In this document: positions 1-7,211 of the stretch, in pieces | Numbering within the stretch: position 1 is the stretch's first letter | Layout of the letters: each line of letters begins with the position of its first letter | DNA from: an uncultured Collinsella sp. | GTDB lineage: Bacteria; Actinomycetota; Coriobacteriia; Coriobacteriales; Coriobacteriaceae | Direction: 5' to 3' | DNA: 12,708 bases | Assembly (NCBI GenBank): GCA_937997605.1 | Contig: CALLFD010000001.1 | Location: forward strand, 1-12,708 | Made by a program: the position numbers and the translations under genes | Notes under the pieces: generated by a model | The model's database searches: none | The model's input: only the letters and a program-made list of their open reading frames with translations | Told to the model about the DNA's origin: nothing

Positions 1-1384
1 GCTCGGGCTCTTCCTCGCGCATGACAAACCACATCTCGGGCGGAAGATCGCGGCGTCCCGTGCGCCCCATGCGCTGCAAAAAGGAGCTGACGGTAAACGG
101 TGCATCGATCTGGAACGCGCGCTCCAGGCGACCGATGTCAATGCCGAGCTCCAGCGTGGAGGTGGTGACGGTTGTCTGTGCCTGTTCCTCGTCGCGCATG
201 AGCTCCTCGGCGGTCTCGCGTAGCGATGCCGAGAGGTTGCCATGATGGATAAGGAAGCGGTCTGGCTCGTGCCGGTTTTCACAGTAGCTGCGCAGCATGG
301 AGCACACGGCCTCTGCCTCCTCGCGCGAGTTGGCAAAGACCAGGCACTTGCGGCCGCGGGTATGTTCAAAGATGTAGCCCATGCCGGGGTCGGCGTTGTC
401 GGGTGCGGTGTCGGTGGGGTTGAGCAGTGCCTGTTCGGTTGCCTGCGGGATGTCGACTTCGCCCTCGGGGGCTGAGGAAGTGCGACGGTCCTTGGAGGTG
501 GCCTTACCCTGCGCCTGCTCGCGACGTTGGCGGCGTTCCTCCTGTGTGAGTTGCCCACTATGGCGCATGTCTTGGGTGCTGACGGGCAGTGCCGCGGTTG
601 GTGCCGCCTCAATGCGCTCGCATGCGAGCACCTCAGCTTCCTGCGGACCTGTGCTCGTGAATCCTCGCTGCTGAGCCTGGGGACCCGAGTTGTAGAAGTG
701 CTCCATGGAGATACGCCACACGCGGCGCGGCTCCTCAAAGCGGGGGATGACGCAGTCGCGTCCCGTTCCCTGTGAGAGAAAAGCGCCCGTGCGCTCGGGG
801 TCGCCGATGGTAGCGGAAAGGCCGATGCGCCTGGGCCGCACGCCCGCCATGCGCGAAAGACGCTCGATAAGGCAGAGCGTCTGCCCGCCGCGGTCACCGC
901 GCATGAGCGAGTGGACCTCGTCGATGACCACATAGCGCAGGTCGCAGAACATACGCGGGATTGCCATGTGCTTGTGGATCAGGAGTGCCTCGAGTGATTC
1001 GGGCGTAATCTGTAGGATGCCGCTCGGCTTTTTGATGAGCTTTGCCTTGTGCGACTGCGAGACATCGCCGTGCCAGTGCCAGACGGGGATATCGGCCTCT
1101 TCGCACAGATCGTTGAGGCGAACGAACTGGTCGTTGATGAGTGCCTTGAGGGGGCCAATATAGAGGGCGCCAACGCTTGCGGGCGGGTTCTCCCAAAACT
1201 CGGTCAGGATGGGAAAGAAGGCCGCCTCAGTTTTGCCAGATGCTGTGGATGCCGTCAGGAGCACATTGTCTTGCGTGTTGAAGATGGCATCTGCCGCCGC
1301 AACCTGGATGGAGCGCAGACTCTCCCAATCGTGGGAGTAAATGAAATCCTGGATAAACGGGGCATATCGGTCAAAGGCGTTCAC
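1..1384 (-). CDS. DEAD/DEAH-box helicase, BrxHI/Lhr-like (3' end beyond window)
   Basis: The first 461 residues of a superfamily 2 helicase are visible; the C-terminus lies off the left edge. Motif I is ASGKT at 48-52, motif II is DEVH at 155-158, motif III is SAT at 190-192, and motif VI is QRMGRTGRR at 437-445. Just before it lies a motif V of the form TSTLELGIDIG. This set, with DEVH and an HHGNLS segment, is that of large Lhr-like helicases, including the BrxHI helicases of type 2 and 6 BREX. The GTG start is chosen because AGGAGG sits four bases upstream. An insertion of about 100 residues (roughly 234-334), polar and rich in Gln, Arg, Ala and Pro, separates the two RecA-like domains and is probably a flexible linker. 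The gene follows the BrxD-like ATPase after 116 bp. I infer ATP-driven remodelling of DNA or RNA in a defence-type complex. The helicase call is secure; the subfamily is less so. Confidence 0.9.
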   Translation of the reverse strand, partial: MNAFDRYAPFIQDFIYSHDWESLRSIQVAAADAIFNTQDNVLLTASTASGKTEAAFFPILTEFWENPPASVGALYIGPLKALINDQFVRLNDLCEEADIPVWHWHGDVSQSHKAKLIKKPSGILQITPESLEALLIHKHMAIPRMFCDLRYVVIDEVHSLMRGDRGGQTLCLIERLSRMAGVRPRRIGLSATIGDPERTGAFLSQGTGRDCVIPRFEEPRRVWRISMEHFYNSGPQAQQRGFTSTGPQEAEVLACERIEAAPTAALPVSTQDMRHSGQLTQEERRQRREQAQGKATSKDRRTSSAPEGEVDIPQATEQALLNPTDTAPDNADPGMGYIFEHTRGRKCLVFANSREEAEAVCSMLRSYCENRHEPDRFLIHHGNLSASLRETAEELMRDEEQAQTTVTTSTLELGIDIGRLERAFQIDAPFTVSSFLQRMGRTGRRDLPPEMWFVMREEEPE

Positions 1385-1465
1385 GGGGCCTCCTCTCAAA
1401 AACGAATCTCTCAACGCGGCTGGCAACGGCTTGCTGCATTACTGCTTCAACGCTTGCCCAGATAA

Positions 1466-1502
1466 AACCTGCCAAAATAAACCTGTTCCTTTTTGGTAGG
1501 TT
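1466..1502 (-). terminator. hairpin at the ATPase stop codon, possible attenuator
   Basis: Twelve-base arms (1466-1477 and 1491-1502) are complementary at 11 of 12 positions, with a G-U pair at the twelfth in RNA, around a 13-base loop. On the minus strand the second arm is followed by TTTTATCT. The hairpin includes the TAA stop of the ATPase gene and could reduce read-through into the helicase gene. The stem is AT-rich and the T-run is short, so it would be a weak terminator at best. Confidence 0.3.
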
Positions 1503-2805
1503 AGATGGTGAACTCGGCGAAGTTGTGGTCGTCGTCTGCGGTGCCGGTGTCGTCTGTTGCAGCTGCCGGCGCCAGCGCGTCGCCACCGACGCTTTGCAGC
1601 AGCTCGGCCACATTTGCATCGGGGTTCTGACACAGGATATCGAGCAGCTCGATAAAGTCGCGGATGACCTCGCGGGGCGTCAGATGCGTGTCGGCCCCCA
1701 CGCGGCCAAACTCAATCTTGAGGAAGTCCACCAAGTCGTTCTCGGTAAGCGTGGGCGTCCAGCCAAAGTAGCCGGCATGGATCTGCATGAGCTTCTCGAT
1801 GAGCACCAGCAGCTCCTCGTAGGTGAGCGGCTGCAGGCGGATGATGGGCGCGAGCATATCTTTGAGATCATCGCGCGCAAAACGGCCCTGGGCGAGACGG
1901 CTCCGAAGGGCCTCGTAGGAAAAGACGCCGCGGCGGCGGTCCTCGATAGAGGTCGGCGTGCCACCCATGATCACGCCCAGGTACTGCGCTTTGCCCTGGA
2001 GCGTGTCGTTGTACATGGTCAGGATCTTCTCGTAGTTATATTGGCGCGTGATCGCGTTGGGAATCTTGTACAGATTCACGAGCTCGTCGATGAGCACCAG
2101 CATGCCCTTGTAGCCGCTGCAGACCAAAAAACGTGCGATGAGCTTGACGTAGTCGTACCAGTCATCGTCGCTGATGATGGTCGAGGAGCCTAGCTCGGCG
2201 CGCGCCTCACTCTTGGTGCGGTATTCGCCGCGAATCCATTTGGTCACCCGGCTCATAGTCTCTTCATCGCCCTCGGATACGGCCGTGCGATAACGGCGGA
2301 GCATGCGGACAAAGTCAAAGCCGTGGACCATCTCTTCGAGTGGAGCGAGTTGGGCATTAACGGCAGACTCGTCGGCGTCGGCACACGAGGCGACCCAGCG
2401 ATCCAGGATAAGGTTGAGCGCGCCGCCCTCGGGGCGCGTCTTGGTCGATATGTTGCGGATGAGCTCGCGATAGGTGGCGAGGCCCTGGCCCTGGCCGCCC
2501 TGTAGGCGGCGCTCAGGGGAAAGGTCGGCATCGGCGACCACAAAGCCCTCGCCCATGGCATGCGTTCGGATGGTCTGGAGCAAAAAGCTCTTGCCGGCGC
2601 CGTAGCGACCGACTAGGAAACGGAAGCTTGCGCCGCCATCGGCGATGAGGCTCAGGTCGGTGAGCAGAGCACGGATCTCGACCTCTCGTCCCACGGTGAT
2701 GTAGGGAAGGCCGATGCGCGGGACAACACCGCCCTTGAGCGAGTTGAGAATGACGGCGGCGACGCGCTTGGGCACGCGGGGTGCTGCGGGTGCGGTATCA
2801 CTCAT
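1501..2805 (-). CDS. BrxD-like P-loop ATPase (DUF2791-type ATP-binding protein)
   Basis: A 434-aa cytoplasmic ATPase. Walker A is GRYGAGKS at 66-73 and Walker B is LVLIDE at 236-241. A GTPTSIEDRRRG segment follows near 283 and a YEALRSRL segment near 297. This arrangement is that of the ATP-binding family known as BrxD in BREX loci and annotated as DUF2791. The last 25 residues are acidic and low in complexity. The ATG start overlaps the upstream TerB-domain gene by 8 bp, which suggests translational coupling, and AGGA lies about ten bases upstream. In BREX types 2 and 6, brxD sits beside the helicase brxHI, as here. The motifs support ATP binding and hydrolysis. A role as ATPase partner or loader of the helicase is inferred from gene order only. 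The family assignment is from memory of its motifs. Confidence 0.85.
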   Translation of the reverse strand: MSDTAPAAPRVPKRVAAVILNSLKGGVVPRIGLPYITVGREVEIRALLTDLSLIADGGASFRFLVGRYGAGKSFLLQTIRTHAMGEGFVVADADLSPERRLQGGQGQGLATYRELIRNISTKTRPEGGALNLILDRWVASCADADESAVNAQLAPLEEMVHGFDFVRMLRRYRTAVSEGDEETMSRVTKWIRGEYRTKSEARAELGSSTIISDDDWYDYVKLIARFLVCSGYKGMLVLIDELVNLYKIPNAITRQYNYEKILTMYNDTLQGKAQYLGVIMGGTPTSIEDRRRGVFSYEALRSRLAQGRFARDDLKDMLAPIIRLQPLTYEELLVLIEKLMQIHAGYFGWTPTLTENDLVDFLKIEFGRVGADTHLTPREVIRDFIELLDILCQNPDANVAELLQSVGGDALAPAAATDDTGTADDDHNFAEFTI

Positions 2806-4558
2806 GGTCTAGGTATCCTCTCACGTCTGCTTCGTAGTCCTCGATAATTTGCGGTCCTTCTGAGCCAAATTCAATAACGGTGTCGCCCACCAGGTCAAAG
2901 AGCGCTTCGTTGATGCTGTCGACGAGCATGTCCTCGCTCTGCCCCGATTGCACTACCGCCGATTCCGCCTGTACTGCGTTGTGCTCGAGCAGTGCGCTGA
3001 GATAGGCGTTTGCGGCAGGCGCGAGTTCGTTCGTGGCGTCAGCGGGCGCTGCCGCTGCGAACGCGGGCGTCGGCGCGAGAAGCGGTGCCACGACACCAAA
3101 CTGTTCGGTGGATATGGTCGGCTCGTCGGCCTCGTCCTGCCGAATGGGTGCCGCGACCGCCTCGACCGTCGCGTCGGCTACGGGCTCGGCTTCCGGTTGC
3201 CCAGAGTCCGCTGCCTCGGCTTCTGCGGACGCGCCGTCCTCGCGTTCCTCGTCGATCAAAAGCGCTTCGCGCGTTTGCGCAGCGGCGCTCCGAATGTGCC
3301 CCAGCTGACTCAGATCGATATCGATCTTGACAGGCTGGTGTGCAGCGTCCCACGAAAGCCATGCCACAATCTCGTCATCGATAATCTTGGCCAGATATTT
3401 GGGGACCTTTTCTTCCTTAAGGGGATGGGCGGGGTCCAGCGCCAGGCGCAGGCGTTGGTCGCAGGCGCGCATCATTTCACCGAGCTTGCTGCTCTTTTGC
3501 CTACTACCGTGGATACGCATGCATTCCCAAAAGCCGTTTTGGCAACGGTAGATATGGATAGGATCCAGGCGGTATTCGCAGTCCTCGTGGCGCTCGGGCG
3601 CAAAGAATACGGCCGAGGCAAACATGGTGTAGGGCATGGCCGTCTCCTCCCCAAACAAGCTCGCTACGATGCCGGTCTTTCGGTGCGTGTCATAGTAGCG
3701 CGCCATGCGGACATACACGGCGCATGCCACGTGGCGCAGATCGCGGTGGTGACTGCGGTCGAGCCGCGAGTTACTTAGGTTGTACGTGGAGAGGGCGTTG
3801 ATGGCGGCTATGAGTCGCTCCTCGCGCACCTCATCGGGCGGAAGGGGGAGCGTGGGCTCGGAGGTTTTGCGACGCTTGGGGGTCTGGCCGGACGGTGCCG
3901 GTGCTGGTACAAGGTCTCGTGCCGCGCGTCGCAGCTCGATAAGGGCGTTATCGAACATGACGGTTTTAGAGTCGCGAAGCAGCTTGGGGTCGAGCCCATG
4001 GAATACGGCGTAATCCTGCAACCACACGCGTGCAAACCGATCGATGCCGGGCTCGAAGGCGCGATAGGCATCCCAAAAAGCCTTGATCTTGTTAAAACCA
4101 TCGAGCGGGTCATCTACGCCAATGCCGCAAATCAGCTCATAGAGATACAGAAAGGCAAAGGACGTAGACGTTTCCTCGACAGTTCCGCGGCGCACTTGGG
4201 CGCGCCAGGTAAAATAGCCGCGCAGCTGCCGATCGCTCATGGCGTTGTAGGTGGGAAAGTACGACTTAAAGGTGCCGTTGTAGGGGCAGTCGTCTTCAAA
4301 GTCGGCCATCAGCAGGCCTTGGCGGTAGAAAAGCTCGGCTTCCGAAAGCCAACGGCCCGCGCCGCCCTTGGGGTCATCCTGCCAGCGCGATATCTCGCGC
4401 ATTTTACGGTACTGATCGGGGAGGAAATTCTGCATCTGTCGGCCGGTTTTGAGAATCGGCTCGTCTGCGTAGACTTCGTTTGAGAAGCGGGCGGACTGAT
4501 GGGTCCGGGCCTCGGCCATAATGCGCTCGATGAGCATCTTGATGTCCTGGTCGGCCAC
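2798..4558 (-). CDS. TerB_N / TerB_C domain protein
   Basis: A 586-aa soluble protein. Residues about 70-200 match the TerB_N type: an FYRQGLLMADFEDDCP segment at 77-92, the RGYFTWRAQVRRG core at 113-125, and a helix AFLYLYELICGIG at 135-147. The last 40 residues match TerB_C: DSINEALFD, then DTVIEF, then IEDYEADV. A middle region of unknown fold (about 260-420) and an Ala/Glu/Pro-rich linker (about 430-535) join the ends. TerB-family domains are named after tellurite resistance genes but recur in stress and phage-conflict operons. Nothing here implies tellurite resistance. The GTG start is supported by AGGAGG a few bases upstream. It is the first gene of a three-gene unit with the ATPase and helicase, and is probably a scaffold or sensor for them (inference). 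Domain calls are from motif memory. Confidence 0.85.
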   Translation of the reverse strand: MADQDIKMLIERIMAEARTHQSARFSNEVYADEPILKTGRQMQNFLPDQYRKMREISRWQDDPKGGAGRWLSEAELFYRQGLLMADFEDDCPYNGTFKSYFPTYNAMSDRQLRGYFTWRAQVRRGTVEETSTSFAFLYLYELICGIGVDDPLDGFNKIKAFWDAYRAFEPGIDRFARVWLQDYAVFHGLDPKLLRDSKTVMFDNALIELRRAARDLVPAPAPSGQTPKRRKTSEPTLPLPPDEVREERLIAAINALSTYNLSNSRLDRSHHRDLRHVACAVYVRMARYYDTHRKTGIVASLFGEETAMPYTMFASAVFFAPERHEDCEYRLDPIHIYRCQNGFWECMRIHGSRQKSSKLGEMMRACDQRLRLALDPAHPLKEEKVPKYLAKIIDDEIVAWLSWDAAHQPVKIDIDLSQLGHIRSAAAQTREALLIDEEREDGASAEAEAADSGQPEAEPVADATVEAVAAPIRQDEADEPTISTEQFGVVAPLLAPTPAFAAAAPADATNELAPAANAYLSALLEHNAVQAESAVVQSGQSEDMLVDSINEALFDLVGDTVIEFGSEGPQIIEDYEADVRGYLDHE

Positions 4559-4587
4559 CGCTCCTCCTCTCGAACGCAGCTACGGTG

Positions 4588-4623
4588 ACCTCATATCATA
4601 GCACAGCATCAAACAGATGTTCG
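4588..4623 (-). promoter_or_regulatory. likely promoter of the TerB-ATPase-helicase operon
   Basis: On the minus strand TGC-TATGAT forms an extended -10 element (hexamer at 4595-4600, five of six consensus bases). CGAACA (4618-4623), a weak -35 with three of six matches, lies 17 bp upstream. The implied transcript start near 4588 leaves a 30-base leader before the GTG at 4558. AACGCAGC at 4573-4580 and its complement at 4631-4638 flank the promoter as a loose dyad. Confidence 0.4.
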
Positions 4624-4645
4624 AGATACCGCTGCGTTGATAGAT

Positions 4646-5362
4646 TTAGAACAGGAGGGCGTAGATGACGGCGATGACGACGGAGGGAAGCATATTGGCC
4701 GTGCGGAAGGTCTGAGGACGGATGAGATTGACGCCGACGCAGAAGATGAGCATGGATCCTACGAGCGAAAGGCTGTTGAGGGCTGCTGTGGTCATGATGG
4801 GGGAGAGCGCGCCGGCAAACAGCGTAATCGTCCCCTGGAACACGGCGACGGGCAGGGCGGAGAAAATACAGCCGCGTCCAAGCGAGGCCGTCATGGTGCA
4901 GACGATGATGCAGTCCAGCGCTCCCTTGAGGGCGAGCGTGGACCAGTCGCCGAGCAGGCCGTCTTGGATTGATCCCACGATAGCCATGGCACCGATGCAG
5001 ACGGTGAGTGAAGCCGAGACAAAAGCGTTGGTGAACTCGTTATCGTCCTCACTGCCAGTCTTGCGCTTGAGCCATTCGCCAAGGTTCTCGATGGCGGCTT
5101 CCAAGTTGACGGCCTCGCCGATGAGCGAGCCGAGGGCGAACGAGACAATGAGCATGGTGGTACCAGTGGTCGCCAGCGCCTCCCCATCGATAAGGAGCAT
5201 CTTCTGCATGGTGCCGCCCAGGCCGATAAACAGGACGCACAGCCCCGATGCTTTCATGAGCGTGTCTTGGATGCGCGGTGTAATGAAGCGACCGCCCGCT
5301 AATCCCAAAAGACCGCCCGCAATCAAAAGCACAACGTTGATGATTGTTCCCAAGCCCGGCAT
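4646..5362 (-). CDS. DUF554 family integral membrane protein
   Basis: A 238-aa protein of about seven hydrophobic segments, the usual size for DUF554 (the family of E. coli YqgA). Visible hallmarks are the N-terminal IINVVLLIAGGLLG helix, the ASGLCVLFIGLGG segment, the acidic ENLGEWLKRKTG loop, and the CIGAMAIVGSIQDGLLGD segment. The function is unknown; the family is assumed to be a transporter or channel-like protein. The reading frame extends 23 codons upstream, but the ATG at 5362 is chosen because GGGAGG lies four bases before it and the extra residues are hydrophilic and unlike the family. It is followed after 87 bp by the TerB operon in the same direction, with a separate promoter between them, so the two are probably independent. 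Confidence 0.88.
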   Translation of the reverse strand: MPGLGTIINVVLLIAGGLLGLAGGRFITPRIQDTLMKASGLCVLFIGLGGTMQKMLLIDGEALATTGTTMLIVSFALGSLIGEAVNLEAAIENLGEWLKRKTGSEDDNEFTNAFVSASLTVCIGAMAIVGSIQDGLLGDWSTLALKGALDCIIVCTMTASLGRGCIFSALPVAVFQGTITLFAGALSPIMTTAALNSLSLVGSMLIFCVGVNLIRPQTFRTANMLPSVVIAVIYALLF

Positions 5363-5431
5363 GAGCCCTCCCGTATTGATGCCAACGTGGCAATCGTAGC
5401 AGAGTGGAATGCGAGGTACATCGCGACTCAT

Positions 5432-5460
5432 CTAATACGTTATATAAGTGGCATTAGCAA
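5432..5460 (-). promoter_or_regulatory. possible promoter of the DUF554 gene
   Basis: Minus-strand TTGCTA (5455-5460) and TATTAG (5432-5437) are separated by exactly 17 bp, each matching four of six consensus bases. The predicted start near 5425 gives a leader of about 63 bases to the ATG at 5362. No terminator hairpin was seen between the preceding gene stop at 5481 and this site, so read-through from the surface operon is possible. Confidence 0.35.
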
Positions 5461-5480
5461 CGACGCGCAGCATTTAAGCC

Positions 5481-6911
5481 TCAGGTGGTTGTCGGGACAT
5501 AGGGATAGTATTCAAAGCGCAGTGTCATAAGCCGCTGTGGGGATTCAATAGCCGCGGCAATGATATTGGCATCGCGGGCACGATCAAACCCTTCGAGTTC
5601 GATCTGATACGAGACGTCTTGCATAATGTCCAGACGTCGCCAGGCTAGGAGTGTGTCGCCATCGAATTCCAAGGTCTTGCCTCCGTCTGGGGCAACGGCG
5701 TATAGACGCAGCTTGGCGGTGGTTGCAGGGTCGACAACCGTGACCTTTTTAATTTCGTTTCGAGTATTCTTGGCGCCCAACAAGGTGAGCAGTGTTGGGG
5801 CCACGACCTCGCCCGATGGCAAAAAGACGACTTCGATGGATTCGGGAAATGCGATGATGGCCGACTTGCGGACGGGCTGATTGGCGGCGGCAACTTCGAT
5901 GTTCGCAGCGTCGATGACCTCTGTGTGGTCGAGCGCGGCAAGCACGCAGCAGTTACCTTCATCGATCTCTTGAGGATCAGCAAGCCCCAGACTGTCCGCG
6001 AGCTCGGGATCGTTTGGATCGGTAGCGGGCTCATTCGGTGCTTCGAAAGAAGCTGGAATGCTGTTTGTCGGCGACGGCATGTCGCCCGCACCTGCTTCTT
6101 TGTCCGCACTCTCTTCTTGTATGGTTGCGTTGATGGGTCCGTCGTTTGGGGGGAGCGTCTTGGCGTCAAGCGCGGAGGGGAGAATTCCGATGGCTCCGGA
6201 TCCGTTCCACTCCATTTCGAGAAGTGCCGGGTCGGCAAGAATACGTTGCCTGCTTTGCGCGTGGGAATCGATTTCAATAGGGCCTGCCTCTATCCCTCGT
6301 GTAAGGCTGAGTGATCCGGCTGGCTTCTCGAAATGAGCGTCTGTGTCTTTGGCGCTGACGGCGTAGAACAGCAGGGACGCTTCTCCCGCCGCGATGGCAT
6401 CGGTGCCGGCTTTGGTCAGCCGCAACGATGCCGTGAATGAGAGGGTGGGCTGTGCATCGTCTGCATTCGCGGCGGCGCAGCCCAGACATATACCGCCTCC
6501 TTTCTCGAAAAACGTACCGTCGAAGGCGACCTTCGCTCCGTTCGCCGAGTCATCGACCGAAGCGATGTCGATGCGCAGCTCTAAATTGCATGAATCGCCA
6601 TCCGCATCGAGCACAACCGAGCGCCACGTGCAGACGGCGCACCCCGCCTGGGAGCCGTTTGCCTTGTTCGAACGATTGATATCCACGACTATCGAGCCGT
6701 CCGTATTACGACGTAGGCATCCCGAGGTCGAGATTGCGGCCTGTGCGATCGAAAAACGCTTGCACGCAATGGCGCTCGACGGATTTGGTGCGGAACTTAG
6801 GGCTGCTGGTAAGGAGTCTGCCATGACGGGAGTCGCCCAAGCGGCGACAGGCGTTCCGGTTGCGAGCGCGCCGCAGAGTGCGACGACGGGCAAAAGGTTC
6901 TTCGATGCCAT
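5481..6911 (-). CDS. secreted two-domain cysteine-rich surface protein, function unknown
   Basis: A 476-aa exported protein that I do not recognise by name. A signal peptide covers about residues 1-31 (hydrophobic core LLPVVALCGALATG, likely cleavage near PVMA). The N-terminal domain (about 45-245) is beta-rich and has seven cysteines: C50, C65, C91, C94, C108, C142 and C145, including two CxxC pairs. An acidic Pro/Asn/Glu-rich linker (about 250-318) ends in a CC pair at 320-321. The C-terminal domain (about 345-476) opens with AFPESIEVVFLPSGEV and resembles the beta-sandwich pattern of the WxL-like gene two positions upstream. There is no sortase signal or C-terminal anchor. The ATG has AAGGAG seven bases upstream, and the gene starts 18 bp after the LAQTG mini-protein. 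As last gene of the surface operon it may be a secreted subunit held by its anchored neighbours (inference). Disulphides or metal binding are both possible. Confidence 0.8.
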   Translation of the reverse strand: MASKNLLPVVALCGALATGTPVAAWATPVMADSLPAALSSAPNPSSAIACKRFSIAQAAISTSGCLRRNTDGSIVVDINRSNKANGSQAGCAVCTWRSVVLDADGDSCNLELRIDIASVDDSANGAKVAFDGTFFEKGGGICLGCAAANADDAQPTLSFTASLRLTKAGTDAIAAGEASLLFYAVSAKDTDAHFEKPAGSLSLTRGIEAGPIEIDSHAQSRQRILADPALLEMEWNGSGAIGILPSALDAKTLPPNDGPINATIQEESADKEAGAGDMPSPTNSIPASFEAPNEPATDPNDPELADSLGLADPQEIDEGNCCVLAALDHTEVIDAANIEVAAANQPVRKSAIIAFPESIEVVFLPSGEVVAPTLLTLLGAKNTRNEIKKVTVVDPATTAKLRLYAVAPDGGKTLEFDGDTLLAWRRLDIMQDVSYQIELEGFDRARDANIIAAAIESPQRLMTLRFEYYPYVPTTT

Positions 6912-6929
6912 GGAGTCTCCTTAACTAAT

Positions 6930-7211
6930 TTAGTGCGGCCTGTCCGTGTTTTGTTTCTGGCTGCGTTTGATGTGCAGACCGAGGCCGGCGGTTCCCGCGC
7001 CTGCTGCTGTGGCGCCTGCTGCCAAGAGCCATCGTCTGTCGCCTGTCTGCGCCAGCGGTTCCTCGCGGTCGCCGCGGTCGAGCTCCGAGAGGTCGACCGT
7101 CACTTGCGTGGCGGCCTGCGCCTGTTCTTGCTGGGCAAAGGCCATGGCTGGCCCAAACGCTAGGATGCTGACGGCGGCGGCCAGGGCGACGGCCTTATGC
7201 CGTGTGCGCAC
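6930..7211 (-). CDS. LAxTG-type sortase-anchored mini surface protein
   Basis: A 93-aa protein with a signal peptide (about 1-26, ending AMAFA), only about 30 residues of mature region, then LAQTG at 53-57, a hydrophobic stretch at 61-79 and a basic tail starting KR at 82-83. This is a complete cell-wall sorting signal; LAxTG is the form used by class E sortases in high-GC Gram-positives. The mature part contains a short TQVTVDLSEL strand followed by charged residues, so it is too small to be an adhesin and is better seen as an anchor or docking peptide for its neighbours (inference). Two starts are possible. GTG at 7211 gives a compact signal peptide but a poor ribosome site. TTG at 7241 adds ten residues, has GAAGG eight bases upstream, and overlaps the previous gene by 47 bp. 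I list the GTG. No sortase gene is in the window. Confidence 0.75.
   Translation of the reverse strand: MRTRHKAVALAAAVSILAFGPAMAFAQQEQAQAATQVTVDLSELDRGDREEPLAQTGDRRWLLAAGATAAGAGTAGLGLHIKRSQKQNTDRPH

Noticed and set aside
1525..2193. Long plus-strand open frame (222 codons)
   Set aside because: It lies wholly antisense to the BrxD-like ATPase, which has Walker motifs and a proper start. The plus frame is a GC-driven shadow with no recognisable domain.
2948..3778. Plus-strand open frame of 276 codons
   Set aside because: It is antisense to the TerB-domain gene, with Arg/Cys/Val-rich low-quality sequence and no ribosome site of note.
2798..4558. Tellurite resistance function from the TerB name
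   Set aside because: Only TerB_N and TerB_C type regions are seen, with no TerA/C/D/E genes; the domain name does not imply the phenotype.
4573..4638. Loose dyad AACGCAGC/GCTGCGTT as a hairpin or terminator
   Set aside because: The arms are 50 bases apart with no T-run, so it is unlikely to be a terminator; it is mentioned only as flanking the promoter.
4722..5399. Plus-strand open frame of 225 codons
   Set aside because: It mirrors the DUF554 gene, whose membrane segments and family motifs show the minus strand is the coding one.
4646..5431. Longer 261-aa version of the DUF554 protein
   Set aside because: The extra N-terminal residues are hydrophilic and atypical, and the ATG at 5362 has a good ribosome site.
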